A DNA stretch of 64,000 nucleotides from Oryza sativa Japonica Group (taxonomy: Eukaryota; Streptophyta; Magnoliopsida; Poales; Poaceae): NCBI RefSeq assembly GCF_034140825.1, contig NC_089037.1, positions 35,865,001 to 35,929,000 on the forward strand. Direction: 5' to 3'. The notes under the pieces were generated by a model that worked only from the letters and a program-made list of their open reading frames with translations, had not been told where the DNA came from and made no database searches. The position numbers and the translations under genes were made by a program. Shown one piece after another: positions 1-11,925 of this stretch (positions are counted from its first letter, which is position 1; each line of letters begins with the position of its first letter).

Positions 1-98
1 GGAAGCAAATCAGACTCACTCTCTCTCTCACACACACACACACTCTTGGGCTTTTTTTGTATCGGGTTATCTTGGGCCGAATATGCCAGGGGGATCGA
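1..98. other. Left flank, simple repeat
   Basis: This short flank contains a CT-rich run followed by a CA dinucleotide run (about 18-43). No gene is visible. The sequence directly before position 108 is the left target-site duplication of the MULE that follows. Confidence 0.5.
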
Positions 99-609
99 AA
101 AAGTGGGGGAATAAGTTCATCTGAGGTCCCTGAACTTGTCAACGAATCCAATTTTCGTCCTTGAACCCCAAAACCAGATACAACGGGTCCCTCGACTATA
201 AAAACCGGTGCAGATAAGGTCCATCGGCGGTTTAGATGGCGGTTTTGACTAACGTGGCGCCTACGTAGCTATTTTTGACTCGATCTTCATCGGATGTGGC
301 ACTGACGTGGCGCTTACGTGGCAATTCGATCCAGAAAAATAATAAAACCTGTGGGACCCACATGTTAGTTACACAAAAAAATAATTAGAAAATGGTGGGG
401 CCCACGTGTCATCCTCACCCTATCCTTCTTCCTCATCTCTCCCTATCTCCCCGCTCTTCATCTCTCTCCCCTCTCCTGTCTCTCCAAGTGCCACGGAACG
501 GGGAGGTTCGGCGGCCGGCGGCACAGCGGTGGCGGCGGCACAAGAGAAGGGGAGGGCGCAAGAGAAGGGGCGGCCGGCGCACGCGCGGGTTCCTCATGGG
601 AGGATCACG

Positions 610-712
610 TGGGCTTCCATGCCGCCGCAGTTGTCGTCGTCGTCGTCCAGGTCGTCGCCACCCTTGAGGAATCCGGCGTTGTTGACGAAAAAATCGAACA
701 CACCGGCCTAGG
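610..712 (-). pseudogene. Captured gene fragment inside MULE
   Basis: On the minus strand this stretch reads as an open peptide containing FFVNNAGFLKGGDDLDDDDD. The VNNAG portion resembles the NNAG motif of short-chain dehydrogenases, but the acidic run that follows is not typical of that family, so the source gene is uncertain. A second version (GFLKGDDNLDDDDDDCGG) lies at about 2130-2190 on the same strand, although the surrounding element arms are inverted relative to each other. This is a fragment, not a functional gene. Confidence 0.4.
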
Positions 713-719
713 AGATCTG

Positions 720-2088
720 CTTAACTCCTGTGCAGGTCCAAAGGTTGGTGAGATGCGGGCGTGCCAGTCAGTTTGATCCTGCAACTGACAAGATATGCAA
801 ATAGTAGATCAAAACAACCGATCGGCTGACAAGCCGATAGAGTAGTTCCAGCCGATAGTCGATAATAGCCGATGCCGATACCAGCCGATAGCGATAGGGT
901 TTTGATAAATCGGCTATATGTCCAATGTAGATGATGATATAAAGGCAATCGGCTGATGATAATATAATATTGCAATATAATCCGGTATAAACCAATCGGC
1001 TAGCAATGATATGATAAATAAGCATCGATCCGAGGTTTAAAGCACACATCGGCTGGAGGTCCGATGTCATGAAATCCACAAGATTAGATTAAACAGTGAA
1101 ACCTTTGTTGTCATCGCTAAATCCAACTTATATGTATATACAATCCTTATGAGCCGATGCAACGTCCAGATAACTCACCGGCTAAAACCCCGATGATACC
1201 CTTATTGGCAATCAAGAAGCAGGCTAGAGATTATGGTTCTAAGCACGACTTAGTAGATCAAACTTAACTGATGCAGCACTAAGTATGAAAAGAAACATTA
1301 TATCTAGACAATCAAGCCGTTGACTGAGTTTTCAGGGTGGTAGATGTCTAAGCTAATCTAATCTAGAAACACGATTTAGCTAATACCGGCAAAAACCCTA
1401 AAACGAGAAGCAGCCGATAGAGCTAAATTGATATGCTAAGACTAGATTAACAGAGACATATGATAAATAGGTAGGCAAATATATCATCCAAACCAGAGCA
1501 ATCCAAGAGGTCGAATGTACTAGTGCAGCCTTGAACGACGCCGACATAAATGATACAATTGCCTGGACCGGCGAAACATTGGACTTACCCCTTCGCCGGA
1601 GATCGAAGCCGGAGATCGAACACCGATGCAGCCCCGCGTCGGGTGCCAAGTCCCGCCAGACGATAAAATAAAGTAGAAAAGGTAAAAGGGGTGGCGATGC
1701 GCCGAATTGTATCGATCGTGGAGATAGATTACATAGACCCCGGGTGTACATATTTATACCCATGGGTTGATACAAGCCCTTGTCGGACAAGAAAGAAACT
1801 AACCTAAAGATAAAAGGAAAATATAAAGTCCTTATCGGACACACTTTCCTAAAGATAAAAGGAAACTAACAAACTATTCCTAATTAATAGATAAACTGCC
1901 ATGCCGCATCCTCTTTAAACTCGGTCACTTAGGGATAAGTATCCTTTAGTAGATTGATTTCCTTAACCGAATATAGCAGGAATCCGACTATTGGCGACTT
2001 GATAACTCCCATCGGCTGATTCCGAGATGCTGCAGCAGATAATGATTCTAAGCCGATGACGTCTTTGCCGATTACCAAATTTCACTGT
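720..2088 (-). mobile_element. Partial LTR-retrotransposon fossil, probably Gypsy-like
   Basis: Read on the minus strand, the segment starts near 2088 with an LTR-like stretch. It has a TATA box near 1750-1757 and is followed at about 1640-1620 by a primer-binding-site-like sequence of the kind seen after rice Gypsy LTRs. The rest (about 1600-720) is non-coding leader sequence with many GCCGAT or ATCGGC words. No gag or pol domain is visible and I see no second LTR, so it is a broken, partial copy. It sits inside the MULE and is therefore younger than that insertion, or was carried along with it. The family assignment is an inference. Confidence 0.45.
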
Positions 2089-2640
2089 TAATAGGCGTGC
2101 GCCGGCCGCCCCGCTCCGCCCCCTTCACCCAACGCTCCCGCCACCGCAGTCGTCGTCGTCGTCGTCCAGGTTGTCGTCGCCCTTGAGGAACCCAGCCGGC
2201 CGCCCCTTCTCTTGCGTCGCTGCCGCCGCCACCGGCCGCCGAACCTCCCCGTCCAATGGCGCGTGGAAAGAGAGGAGAGGGGAGATAGGGAGAGATGAGG
2301 AAGAAGGGTAGGGTGAGGATGACATGTGGGGCTCACGTGGGCCCCACTATTTTTTAATTATTTTTTGTGTAACTGACATGTGGGTCCCACGGGTTTTATT
2401 ATTTTTCTATATCGAATTGCCACATAAGCGTCACGTCAGTGCCATGTCCGATGAAGACCGAGTCAAAATAGCCACGCAGGCGCCTTGTCAGCCAAAACTG
2501 CCATCTAAACCACAGAAGGACCTTATCTGTACCAGTTTTGATAGTTGAGGGACCCGTTGTATCTGGTTTTGGGGTTAAGGACTAAAATCGGATTCGTTGA
2601 CAAGTTTATGGACCTCAGATGAACTTATTCCGAAAGTGGG

Positions 2641-3247
2641 ACGGGCGACTGTGGGCTGCAATAGTCTCCACGGCCCATCCAAGAATATTCGGCTCATCTG
2701 GATTATAGGATTTTGGGATAGTTTTTGTAGGATTTAAATTGATTTTGTGTGAAAACTGTAAAAATGATGATTCTAAGTACTCAGCCCTTTCTGGCCTTTT
2801 GTGAATCTCACTCAGCATCCAAAATTCCAAACCAATCGAATCGTACCACATTCGTCACCGGTTTTAGCCCGTTTGGTCTGTTACGTGATAGGTGATACCA
2901 TCTATTTCACAAGCTAATGCATGATAAATACAATATTTACTCTTGAAATTGAAATTTGGCAGATTTACATAGCCTGATGTGTCCAACATAAATTTTGTTG
3001 GAAATTTGAAACGTTGCAATGAGACGTGCTCAAGTCATGAATATAACAAGAGAGAATTTGGTGGTCGTATATATACACGAGGATACATGAAATGCACATG
3101 ATAGTACAGTGGTAAAGGGTATATGGTTTCAATCCCGATTCCGAGATCTCGTGTTCAATCTTTAACACGCTCATAATTTCTTTTTAATAAATGTTTGGAT
3201 AGAGGTCTCCCCCTCCAAATCTCGTTTTTGTTATACACGATGATTTG
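2641..3247. other. Intergenic region
   Basis: This is ordinary AT-rich sequence between the MULE and the 3' end of the PMEI-like gene. The only structure I see is the possible SINE or tRNA-like segment at 3095-3190, listed separately. Confidence 0.5.
3095..3190 (+). repeat. Possible tRNA-related SINE fragment
   Basis: Positions 3102-3112 (tagtacagtgg) fit the RNA polymerase III A-box consensus TRGYNNARNNG. A weak B-box-like GTTCAATC follows at 3152-3159, about 40 bases on, and then comes a T-rich tail. No cloverleaf can be folded convincingly, so this is not called a tRNA gene. It could equally be a chance match. Confidence 0.3.
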
Positions 3248-3793
3248 CTACGGATGTTTGCTCATGGACGCATTGGTGAGGGCGAGGGCGATGGAGCAGA
3301 GCTTGGCGAGCTCGTCGATCCTGTCGGCGATCTCCGGGGCGGCGCCGCCCTCCGTCATCCGGCACTCGTCCATGCACGTCTCGCCGTCCGCCCTGGCCTC
3401 CGTCACCCACGCCTTGGCGCCGGCGGCGTCATGGCGCACCTCCATCGCCGCCTCGGACCGCCTCAGCTCCGCCACCGCCTCCTGGAACTTCGCCACGCAC
3501 CCTTCCAGGCACTCCGGCGGCATGCCGCCGGGCATCTTCGCCAGGTTCCTCACGAACGACGTCGCCGCCGCCCCGCTCTCCGCCGCCATCGACAGCGCCG
3601 CCTCCGCCAGCGCCGGCATGTCCAACGCCGCCGCCCTGCTCTCCGGCCTCGCCGACAGCGCCTTCACGCAGTACGCCTCGTGCCTCGTGTGCCGGCACGC
3701 GTCCTCCACGGTCACCGCCGTGGCGGCGGCGCCCCGGAGGGAGATCGCGACGGCGGCGGCGACGACGACCAGACGGAGAGAAGCAGCAGCCAT
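3248..3793 (-). CDS. Pectin methylesterase inhibitor (PMEI)-like secreted protein
   Basis: This is a single-exon gene for 181 residues. Residues 1-26 form a signal peptide (short basic start, hydrophobic Leu/Val/Ala core, Ala-rich cleavage region). The mature part has the size and cysteine layout of plant invertase/PMEI domains: an N-terminal hairpin pair C33 and C42 eight residues apart, and further cysteines at C95, C99, C140 and C144. Family members are small four-helix-bundle apoplastic proteins that bind pectin methylesterase or acid invertase. The sequence alone does not say which is the target. The start at 3793 is the only Met that gives a signal peptide. A TATATATA lies about 190 bases upstream on this strand (3986-3979). 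GC content is very high, as is usual for intronless grass genes. Confidence 0.85.
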   Translation of the reverse strand: MAAASLRLVVVAAAVAISLRGAAATAVTVEDACRHTRHEAYCVKALSARPESRAAALDMPALAEAALSMAAESGAAATSFVRNLAKMPGGMPPECLEGCVAKFQEAVAELRRSEAAMEVRHDAAGAKAWVTEARADGETCMDECRMTEGGAAPEIADRIDELAKLCSIALALTNASMSKHP

Positions 3794-3978
3794 GTCGATC
3801 TGCGTGATGGCGAGCTAAATTTTCGTTTTCATGAAAACACTTGAAAGTGATGATATAGAGCGTGAGGCCGAGAGGATTTACAGCTGCATGCATGAGAGAC
3901 CAACCGTACGGAGGATGTCCACGTCATCCGGTCAACGGAATGGTTCCAACTTTGACCATGCAAATTTAGCTTTAGTGG

Positions 3979-3986
3979 TATATATA
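3979..3986 (-). promoter_or_regulatory. Possible TATA box of the PMEI-like gene
   Basis: A TATATATA run lies about 190 bases upstream of the start codon at 3793, which would give a leader of about 150 bases. This is position-based only. Confidence 0.35.
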
Positions 3987-4092
3987 CAGAGTAGCATTGG
4001 GACAGAAATAACATGCAGGCATATGGAAATTGTTTTAGAACAATGCAATTTGCAAAGAATTGGATTAATAATTTATTGAGTTTTTACATAAT

Positions 4093-7000
4093 TTACAAAT
4101 CATTTGTTATTGTATCTACATTATCGTCTTTGAGCAGCTGTTCCAATAATGATTCCATTGTGCTTATGTAACTAGGCATGTAATGCTCCTTTATCATGTT
4201 TGGAGCTAGCCTTATTTTCCCATACAAATCTCTTGGCGTTTCATAAATGCTAATGATCTCATTGCTGCTGGATCCCTCACCAGGATTTGGGTCAGGTGAG
4301 GCCATTGCAACCATGTGAATAATTCTTCCAGGAGGGAAAAACTGGCGCGAACTGCAGGTTGGTAGCGGTTCTTTCAGCTTGTCTTTGATATCACAGTTCT
4401 GCTTCAGTGATTCTGGTTCCTCCTGCCCTGTCAAGGATGATTGTTCTTGTTCAGTGTCCAGTGATCCATTGATGTTCACATCCCCTTGTGCTGCAAAGCC
4501 TGATCCAGCAACAGACTTTGTACTGATAACATTATCGTTGCTAGATAGTACAATCTTTTCTTCAGAGGTAACAACTGATACAGCTGAAAAGTCCTGCTCT
4601 GTATTAGCAACGAGGTCCGTTTGATGCTGGTTGCAGTCTGTGCTTAGCCCATTTGTTACAGGCTGCGTGATTTCGGGGACATGTTTGAGCAAGGGCTGCA
4701 TTGACAGAATAAATAGGGTGTCAGAAAATCGTCAATCCTCTCGTTGCTTTGCTTCTGTACTCACGTTGGCACTAATCAGTAAACCCAAGAGTTACTTTGC
4801 TTCTGTAAATTTTTGGAAGGTACACTGCACGGAGAAGCAGGAACTGTGCATGATGGAAATTCTCATTTTGCCCTTTTGTAATAGATGTGATGCTTGTATG
4901 GCCAATGGAAGGAAAATCATCCGTACCAAAGATATGCCTACTACCTAGTATACTAACAGATAATATTAGCATGCCCGCCACAGTGTTATCGGTGTTGATT
5001 GGGATTGGATGCTAGAAAGGATCGCTGGATCAGCTGTTAACAGTCATTAAAACCGCTGGGTAATCAAATTAATACTCGTGCTGGGTTCACATGTGGCTTA
5101 AGGACGCAAAATTATCATTGTGCTAGTTTAGGATCCAGTGACAAGTGACAGAAGCAATCATTTAAATAGTAGAAATTAAAGTGCCTAAGAGGTATTACCT
5201 CAGATATGCTAGAATCAGGATCTGTGTTCTTCTCTGTTGGATGAGATACTGACAGCATATGAGACTTTATGAAAGCTACACGCTTACTTATTGCCGTAAA
5301 TAAGCTAAAGTGAGCTTGATCCTGCTCATCATCTAGCTTTGATGATACCATTACCTGCAGTAGAGACAAAAAAATCAGTGATGATAGAACACTGTTGGGA
5401 ATCAGGTATATGGTCGTTTTCACAATTTATCAGAAATTTTATATGGCCACTGTCCAGTATGCCAATGAGGTTAACATTTCAAGTTTGAAGCTAAGATCTC
5501 CATTGCATCACATATTTCTTGAAATATCACAAGAAATTAATGTATTAACACTTTGCTAAGTTCTTAAAATGTTTCCTTGTTAATTACAAAAGAAGTTCAT
5601 ACTAGTGAAGGTCTGATTTTATTATGCTGACACATAAGACACTGGCCATCAGAAATTCAGAGTACCTCAGCTCGCAGGTTCTCAGCAGAAACTTTTGAAA
5701 AGGCCGGGACCACATCATTTCTGTTGATGAGAGAAGTGACAAATTCTTTGCCCGACTCCGCCAGCTCCCATGACATACAGGCAGCTATACAAAACAGGAA
5801 CCCTTTAAAAATCTGAAAGCATTTCCTCTCTTAAATCTAGAAAATAGTATAACTGTCTCAGTTCCTGGATTAACTTGTAGCCTAATAAAATAAATCTTGC
5901 AAGTCAATGCAATTCTATCATATCTGTATAAAACAATGGCTAATTCTCCATCACTGTCCAATAATGCAAATTGTACACAAGAACGTTCAACCAAACAGTT
6001 GGCATGGATGAGATCATGAGAACATAGTGCCAAAACAACTTTTGTCACCCATTAAGTACTGAAACAGAACAAAGTTACAACTCAGGAAAATAATATAAGA
6101 AAACACCTGATAATCATAAAGCCATATAATATCTCGAAGGCACAATGCAAAAACTAAGCAAAGTGTGGCTTTAAAGATGTAAATCATGAATAAGTCACTT
6201 ACGAGGAGCAAATGCCAGACACGTGCACGATGAGAACTCATGATGCTCATGAAGAATGTATGTCAGAATTGCTCCGATACCTGCTCCCATTGAATGCCCA
6301 ATGACCTAGTACAAATGACAAATAAGGAGACATAATTTGGGTCAGAAATCTTCACAAAAATAAACATGACATAAAAGACAAAAGGAGAGATCTGATTACG
6401 CTTCTTAACTGTCTCAGTGATATTTATCAAAAACAAATTATTTCAAATAAGGTCATGTATATAGATCACAGCGCACTGCAGCGGCTACACCTATAAATTG
6501 TAGTCACTTCATCCATGCATAGCACTAATAAGAAATACCTTTATTTGATAATCAGGGAATTCTTGTACTGCCTTGTGAAGATGGGGCTTGGCAAGGTTAG
6601 CAATCCAACGAGCTGCAGCAAGCATCCCACAATGTGCATATCCTAAAACCACGTTGCTGATTTGTCCTTCACTTAAAACTATATGGTGAAAAGGAACCTC
6701 AGCAGCAGTTGCGGCTGTTAGGCGCTCCTTAGTACTGATAGCACCCCGAATGAAAAGCAGAAAGCACTTGGATTTTTTGTCACACACAAGCGCGAAAGAA
6801 GGTTGCATAAGCTGCATCAAGTTGATAGTTAAGAGTGAGTCAAAATGTGGAGGAACAAATACAAATTGTAAATGTGAGTACCTTAAGCATGAGATAAGAG
6901 GAATACAGTGATACTTACTCACCCTCGCCCTAGCCTTGTGAATAAGAATGTCTTCTTGATTGTACCCACCAAACTGAAGAAACGCTGAAAATGTTTTCTT

Positions 7001-8541
7001 TGAGTAGAACATGCAAATCTTCAAGTGCTCAAGTAGATAAGCTACTTCAGTGTGTGCGTCGTGACCTTTTAGTTGAAGGCAATCATTTCCACTATACTCA
7101 TGCTGCAAATCACCCTAGAGCACACAAACAGGAAAAAATACAGTCACAATATGATTCCACACCATTGACTATGTAATATGTTCAAGACAGCTATACAGAA
7201 CCAAGCTGATTATAATCTGCATAACTGAATTGCTTCAGCAAACAATCTACTACCGCCGAATTTACGTCTTAAAGAACAAAATGCTAGTTATGCTGATTCA
7301 TCAGAACATCGGATAGCCAGCTTCTCTTCACTCACGGGAAGTACATCTTATTGAGTTTTGATGCATTGAATAGCTTTGCAAAGAACATCTGCAGATAAAC
7401 AGAGTACATTATATTGAACTGAATGTTGAGTGCGTCCTGTTTCCTCTTCTTTGAGCAACCATTTTAGTTTTAGCAAGACAACAGAATTCTGGTCCAATTT
7501 TATTAGTTGTTCTTCTAGCAAATTCACACATGCGCAACAAAATAACCAGCTCTGTATAAAACGCATATCGATTGGTTATCAGAAGTTCAGAACAGTTGGA
7601 AACGTTTCTCACTTCAGATCAACATCTAGAGGAGACCTTGACCACCATGACCAGCTTGACTCTGAAAAAATCCATGAATCCGACCTTACGGATCCATGAG
7701 ATTTACCCATATTTACATCAACGATCTTAAGTCCCGCACAGAATTTAAGTATGATCTGACATTGCAAGTACGAGGAATGTATTGAATTAGTGGTAGAGGT
7801 GAAGCTATTGTAAGCCACTGACCCAACATTGAGCCTTTATTTCCCAAATAAAAAGGCAAAAGCAGTCTTACTTGCAAGTCAAATCAAGTCAAACCTTGAA
7901 ATAGTCATAAATCCTGCCTTTTACACCAAAATTTTCAGCAAGAGTAAAACTAAAACGAAGAAAAAGTCCACTCGAAGCAAAGCAACTACACGTTCCGCCG
8001 CTCAGTGCGATTTGAGCGCAGTTAGAACATCGTGATCAGTCGCTATCGTTAAAGCCATCGAGCGAAATGATCCTCAATTTGCAAGTAAGAAACGCAAAGC
8101 GCAGACACAGAAACGAACAGAAGAACTGAATACTGGCAGCATCGCAGTAATCGCGCACAAGAGCGAGGAATCACGAGGTGAAATGCGAAAAATCTCGCGG
8201 ACCTGGCGCTTCATGTGGCGCTTGATCCCGAAGGCGATGCCGTGGAGGCCCCAGCGCCCGACGGTGAGGTCCCACGTGCGCCGCGCCGTGCGCGCGGCCA
8301 CCGCCGCCGCCTCGCAGCACGTTGACGGCGGCCTGTACGGCCACTCCTCCTCCTCCTCGCCGCCATCCCCCGCCTCCCTCCCCCGCGCCTCCGCCCCGGA
8401 CGACAACAGCCGCGACTCCTCCTCCTCCTCCTCGCCGGCCTCCGGCGCCGGCTGCGGCCGGCAGCATGCGAGGAGTATGTAGGCGAGCAGCGCGGTGCCC
8501 GAGGCTGCCGCCGCCCCCGCGGCGGCGACGGCGGCGGGCAT
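4093..8541 (-). CDS. Lipase class 3 protein, plant sn-1 diacylglycerol lipase-like
   Basis: Seven exons join in frame to 594 residues: 8541-8203, 7114-6923, 6811-6539, 6305-6203, 5784-5666, 5354-5199 and 4695-4093. All introns are GT-AG. Order of parts: a hydrophobic N-terminal segment (about 5-27, probable membrane anchor), an acidic linker, the lipase-3 N-terminal region, then the alpha/beta-hydrolase core. The nucleophile elbow is GHSMG with Ser273. The family-typical APPACMSWELAESG follows. A Ser/Glu-rich insert precedes a conserved C-terminal block (FPPGRIIHMV, then IYETPRDLYGKIRL and EHYMPSY), whose His is a candidate catalytic residue. Family members hydrolyse acylglycerols at membranes; substrate is inferred. 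An upstream in-frame Met near 8721 was rejected because family similarity begins at 8541. Confidence 0.9.
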
Positions 8542-8716
8542 CCGGCGATTCGCGGCGGCGGCGGCGGCGGCGGGGATTTGGGGCGATCGATCGCGAGGCG
8601 TTGAAGTGTGGGACGAAGTGGAGAAGAAGCTTCGGTTTGTTTGTGAAAGGGGTGGATTTGTAAACTTGAGACTTGCAACTTGCCCCCCAAGTGAAGTGAG
8701 GTGGTTTTTAAAATAA

Positions 8717-9070
8717 GGCACGGTTTAGTTTGGGAAAAATTTTAGGTTTAGTTATCACATTGGATACATGGATAAACGTTTGAAATATTAAACTTAGCCT
8801 AATAACAAAACAAATTACAGATTCTGCTAAGAAACTGCGAGACGAATTTATTAAGTCTAATTAATCTGTCATTAGCAAATGTTTACTGTAGGTTTGTAGC
8901 ACCACATTGTCAAATCATAGCACAAATTAGGCTTAAATGATTCGTCTCGTAATCTATATGCAGACTGTGTGATTGGTTTTTTTTCCATTTAATACTACTT
9001 ACACTCCATGCGTGTATCCAAACATTCGATGTGATAGGTGAAAATTTTGTTTTGCGAACTAAAGAGCCCC
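8717..9070. mobile_element. Tourist-like (PIF/Harbinger) MITE
   Basis: This is a 354-bp element with degenerate inverted ends (ggcacggtttagtttggg and the reverse complement of gcgaactaaagagcccc). It is flanked by TAA on both sides (8714-8716 and 9071-9073), the target duplication of Tourist-type elements. The interior has the cgagacgaat and attcgtctcg inverted words common in this grass MITE group. It lies just upstream of the lipase promoter. It is non-coding. Confidence 0.75.
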
Positions 9071-9073
9071 TAA

Positions 9074-11668
9074 GAAATTTGGTTTTCGAATTCGTCCTGG
9101 AATTTTTGGGAAGCTTGTGAGCCAAATATGTTTGGTTTGTGGAGGTCGTTTTCGAAAATAAAATGGTTTGCCGAGAGGGTGATGTCATCGCTGGATACTG
9201 ACATTTTTCAGATGAAATAGTCTCCACTTGCATAATGTTCTTACATCAATGGCTGAATACCTTCATAATTTATGATAATTATAAAATAGTATAAATAAAT
9301 AAATTAACTATTATAAAGTTTAAAACAATCTAAACATTTTTTCTAAAAGATTTAGTAGTATGTGCGTAAAGCTGTTTTACAAAAATCATAACTGAAAGCG
9401 TGTGTACTTGCATATTCATCGGTTAAGCATAAAAAAAAAACATGGCTGCGCATCAAGTACCATTTTTTTTCTTGGCAATAATTGTACTGTAGTGTTAGTA
9501 TGCTCCAATCATTGTTCATGAGTAGGGCTCAGAGCACGTGATTTGCATTTGAATAGAAAAACACTACTATTCCAATTACGATAGAGATTGAATGAAAGGA
9601 AATTCGACATAACCCCAAACGCTATTCCATTTTTATTTGACATCACCACGATAAATTATCCATTGCAGGCGCGATGTTATTTACCGGATTGATCCATTTT
9701 CTTTTCCCCAAACAAAAAAAGGGAAGCATTTTCCCTAAGTTTCATAGGTCTACTAATTTTCAAGGAATGTTCTGGCTCTCGGTTCGCAATTTCGCATTGT
9801 AAAACGATCTCTAAAAATGGATTTATTGAATATAAGTACAGTACAATTTGCTTTCCTCACAGTCTTTTTTACGTTCGTGCTCGGTCAATCATCCAAACAA
9901 AACAGTGGATCTCAAGATCACAAAATGCTAGTAGGATTAATTATTTGTCCCCTTTTGCTAAAAGGCCCTGGTAGAAACCAGCAATTAGAAACAAGAACAG
10001 CAGCGAGCTCCGGATGCTTATCGACAAGGGAGAGCTGGTGGGCCCGGGATGACAGCGTGGATCACATGGAAGCGCCAATTGGTCAGCTCGACATGGCCCC
10101 ACCGAAATGATTGCTGCCAAGAAGAAAAAAAAACCACGGGTTTTTTCTCACCCATTACTCCCCACACACACCGACATGTGGGCCCGCTTCTACCACTGGG
10201 CCCACATGTAAGAGGGCGCCAAGGACAATGAGGCCGTGGGTTTTACTCCGTGGTGACTGGTGAGTGATGATGCTGGCACCCTCGTGGGAAGATGCCGAGA
10301 GTTTGGAGCCCTGAGCTGTGGGGCCCACATGCAGTGGCACGTGAATGTTTTTTTTTTCCAAGAAGAAGATCTCCTTCTCTCCGAGCCGTTGGATCAAGCT
10401 ACGGACGGCCAGATGGTGCTGGGAGGATATCCGTATGATCTTTCGAGTATCATCGCAACATGAAGCTCGAAAATCTTAGCCGCATTCTGCAGCCACCAAA
10501 CTGTTTATAGCAGTTTAGCTCTGTCTGATTGCTGCTGCAGGCGAGCTACGCTTCAATAATCAATATGTCTTCTTTATTATTCTAGCATCAGATTTGAGTT
10601 TAGCTGTGAACAGCCACAATTACTCCAAAGGCTCTCTCATATTAGCAATTGGTTGGGTGTGTAAAATTTTTACACTGTTCCAAGATCAGCTTTGGATTCT
10701 TTGTTGCTTGTGTTTGGCGTCGCAAATTGGAACGTTGAAAAGATAGGGTTCGTGTTTAGCTAGTGTGTTCAGTCGTTCTTCAGGTCTTTGCAAAATGAAA
10801 ATAGTATTTCATTGCTCATTGAAAATATTATTCTTTTATTGGCATTCTGTGGTGATCCAAGTATACTGGACAAAATTCTTGCATCGGCAACCGATGCATT
10901 AGCAGCCTAACTTGATACAGTGCTTCTGGTTGAAAGTCTCGAAGCAACTCTCTCTTTTGACTGAATTCATTTGTCAAGTAGCAGTAGAGTACTAGCCTTG
11001 CCAATCGATCGAGAATTCGACATAGCCACTGGTGTCAGGGTCTCACGGCTCAAGGAAAAACTAATCCTGCCTGGCTGACAAATGTTACAGAAATACAGTT
11101 CAGATTATTGAGAAATGTTTGGTTCAGTATGAACCTTCTGGTTCAGTCTCGTTGAAATGGCGACTGACTGACAACCGGAGTTTATTATCTGAAACTGTAA
11201 GACCATAATATACTGTTATTGTTTGTTGATTATTATACTACGAGTACTTCCAATCGTAGTGACAGTGTGAACAATCGGAACCTGAAAGCCAATCATCCAG
11301 CTGAATGTTTGGCGCAACTGGATTATGTGAGAAGTTTAGTCCAAGAAACAGGGACTGGTTCCATTCAGATGACGATCATCAGAGATGCGAAACTCTGAAA
11401 TCTGAATGATCACAGCTCTGCATTTCCATTTCCAGATCAGTATTCGGTGTCATCAGGACTTTGATCGCCATGGCCAACCTAAAACATTGGACGTTTACAG
11501 CAACAGGACAAACACCAAATCTCGTCGGCGAGCTGCACTTGTTTGATCCCTGCAACCCTCTGTCCATACAACATGTACTCATTCGAGCAAGGAGAGCATC
11601 GGAAGATAATATAGAGAGACTAACATGTGGTACCATAAAAGATACTCCCATAAATGAGATGTTAAGTA
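9074..11668. other. Intergenic region without a recognisable gene
   Basis: No coding exon is convincing on either strand. The stretch 9074-9800 is AT-rich. Positions 10030-10420 are GC-richer and hold four GTGGGCCC motifs, listed separately. The stretch 10440-11660 has balanced composition and no long reading frame; it could hold a non-coding transcript, but nothing in the sequence proves it. A tiny perfect hairpin lies at 10880-10898. Confidence 0.5.
10038..10328. promoter_or_regulatory. Cluster of four GTGGGCCC (TCP/site II-type) motifs
   Basis: GTGGGCCC occurs at 10038-10045 and 10178-10185, and as its reverse complement at 10198-10205 and 10321-10328. The middle two form a perfect 12-bp inverted repeat (10174-10185 and 10198-10209, 12-base spacer). 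GTGGGNCC is the known class I TCP binding word and is common in rice proximal promoters. The nearest recognised start codon is 2.2 kb away at 12562, so the target is unknown. Confidence 0.4.
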
Positions 11669-11923
11669 TTCCCTTCGTTTCATATTATAAGTCGTTTGAC
11701 TTTTTTTTAAATCTTTTTTAAAAAAGTTTGATTAAGTTTGTAGTAAAATATAATAACATTTTCAATACAAAACAAACATGGTATCAAAATATATTCAAAG
11801 TTAAATATAATGGAGCTAATTTGATATCATTAATATTGCTATTTTTTTTCTATAAACTTAGTCAAATCTAAAAAAAATTGTTAAGAAAAAAGTCAAACAA
11901 CTTATAATATGAAACGGAAGGAG
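11669..11923. mobile_element. Stowaway MITE
   Basis: The ends read ttcccttcgtttcatattat and, inverted, ataatatgaaacggaaggag, and the element is flanked by TA at 11667-11668 and 11924-11925. This is the Stowaway (Tc1/mariner-derived) signature. The length is 255 bp and there is no coding capacity. Confidence 0.85.
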
Positions 11924-11925
11924 TA

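Larger units (their letters stand above)
108..2631. mobile_element. Mutator-like element with long terminal inverted repeats
   Basis: The two ends are near-perfect inverted copies: GGAATAAGTTCATCTGAGG at the left (108) matches the reverse complement of the right end (2631), and similarity continues for several hundred bases on each arm. The flanking nonamers 99-107 (aaaagtggg) and 2632-2640 (gaaagtggg) match at 8 of 9 bases, the 9-bp target duplication expected of MULEs. No transposase is visible, so it is non-autonomous. The inner arms carry GC-rich sequence (about 480-715 and 2095-2260) that looks captured from a gene. About 1.4 kb in the middle is a nested LTR-retroelement fossil. The family is the same as the element at 34616-36481. 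Element class is well supported by the ends; the origin of the captured sequence is uncertain. Confidence 0.85.

Noticed and set aside
392-711. Overlapping open frames of 91 and 101 codons
   Set aside because: They lie in the MULE arm and its GC-rich cargo; composition explains them, and no domain is visible.
9817-10110. 97-codon frame with a hydrophobic start
   Set aside because: The hydrophobic stretch could suggest a signal peptide, but the rest shows no domain, and there are no plausible splice partners or coding bias.
11364-11412. Segment resembling a C/D box snoRNA (atgacga, later ctga, with complementary ends)
   Set aside because: The boxes are only about 25 bases apart and box C deviates from the consensus.
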